The position numbers and the translations under genes were made by a program. A stretch of DNA of 34,482 nucleotides from Symbiodinium natans. Taxonomy: Eukaryota; Sar; Dinophyceae; Suessiales; Symbiodiniaceae. How positions within the stretch are numbered: position 1 is the first letter of the stretch; every line of letters begins with the position of its first letter. Location of the stretch: contig CAJNDS010000413.1 of NCBI GenBank assembly GCA_905221605.1, positions 858,761-893,242 on the forward strand, written 5' to 3'. Below are positions 34,161 through 34,482 of this stretch, piece after piece. Under the pieces are notes generated by a model. That model saw only the letters and a list, made by a program, of their open reading frames with translations. It did not search any database and was not told the origin of the DNA.

Positions 34161-34436
34161 CTAAACCCTAAACCTGAACCCTAAGCCACAGGTCGTGCGT
34201 TGCTTGCAGGTTTGGTGATTCCCGTAGAACGGGGTTTCTGCTTCCATTTTCCCCAATCATTTCCATTTCCTTGTTGCACTACACCCTCAAACTCTTATGA
34301 ATTGAGGTTTCCCCTGTGCTCGCCGGGGCAGGCCCGTTTACGCGTTTTGTTCTTTTAGTATCCCTCACCCCACCCCCGAAGCCCTAAACCTGAGGTTTTA
34401 GGGCTTGAAAGGGCTTCGGGCTTACGACCGGGAGTA
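34161..34436. other. unique spacer without a gene
   Basis: Short telomere-like words at both edges. No ORF and no assigned repeat. Confidence 0.4.
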
Positions 34437-34482
34437 GGCCCTTTTTTTCCTGTTTTTAAGGTTGGGGTTCCCTTATAATCCC
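34437..34482. repeat. dispersed repeat, family J copy 7, cut by the window end
   Basis: GGCCCTTTTTTTCCTGTTTTT and GGTTGGGGTTCCCTTATAAT match copy 5; the rest of the unit lies outside the window. Confidence 0.8.

Noticed and set aside
1-34482. Dinoflagellate spliced-leader sequence or its relicts
   Set aside because: Looked for TTTTGGCTCAAG-type ends by eye and found none, so the taxonomic guess rests on telomeric content only.
1-34482. CRISPR array
   Set aside because: Regular repeats here are telomeric, microsatellite or minisatellite units without unique spacers of constant length.
1-34482. tRNA or rRNA genes
   Set aside because: No cloverleaf with a GGTTCGAATCC-type box and no conserved rRNA core was found by reading; short hits such as 672-680 (GGTTCGAAA) lack the rest.

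Overview
The window looks like gene-poor nuclear DNA of a eukaryotic protist. It is saturated with short blocks of the plant/alga-type telomere unit TTTAGGG/CCCTAAA: roughly 60 blocks, in both orientations and scattered along the whole length, so this is not simply one chromosome end. Between them lie dozens of copies of short fold-back (inverted-repeat) elements. No rRNA, tRNA, CRISPR array, bacterial operon or recognisable viral gene was seen. A dinoflagellate is my best guess (Symbiodiniaceae or relatives), because interstitial TTTAGGG is abundant in those genomes. This is inference: no dinoflagellate spliced-leader sequence was found and no protein was identified by family.

Layout. 1-5 kb: telomere-like blocks, first fold-back copies and a 0.5 kb CA microsatellite. 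5-9 kb: mostly unique sequence with a chance-compatible ORF at 5291-5782. 9-10.6 kb: the most convincing gene, 9903-10364 (+), a single-exon 153-residue protein with one C-terminal membrane segment, enclosed between a TTTAGGG block and a CCCTAAA block. 11-12.6 kb: minisatellites and a telomeric block ending in C17A17. 12.7-14.4 kb: a cluster of fold-back elements inserted into one another. 14.7-15.8 kb: compound trinucleotide arrays. 16-20 kb: more fold-back elements and unique sequence. 20-24 kb: telomeric blocks, including a head-to-head pair. 25-29 kb: dense fold-back elements, some carrying telomeric inserts, and a minus-strand coding remnant near 27 kb with a possible 70-nt intron. 29-34.5 kb: a few weak ORFs, C-rich telomeric variants, a second CA microsatellite and further elements.

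Repeat families, named here for convenience and defined by comparing copies within the window. A: ends TACTTGGAGGTTCATGG, 110-170 bp, nine copies. B: ends CCCARAGAGCCC, about 110 bp. C: ends CCCAAAGGATCCATGTACC, 87-111 bp. D: a single nested copy. E: GGTCCCTTA/TATAAGGGGTCCCC, about 135 bp. F: a single copy. G: ends TACAAGGAGGGGCCCCC, about 123 bp. H: ends ACCCAAAGGCTCCTATGTAGT. I: ends ACTTGGAAGCTCTTTTGAC. J: a non-palindromic unit of about 100 bp (GGGGTTCCCTTATAATCCCC). K: a pair of about 110 bp repeats. A and I share terminal ACTTGGARGYTC. B, C and H share terminal CCCAAAG-like ends. Many A, C, G and H copies are bounded by TA, as expected of non-autonomous DNA transposons that target TA; no transposase gene is present here. 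The genes seen do not form an operon or pathway. The biological interest lies in the nested mobile elements and the way telomeric repeats are spliced into them.
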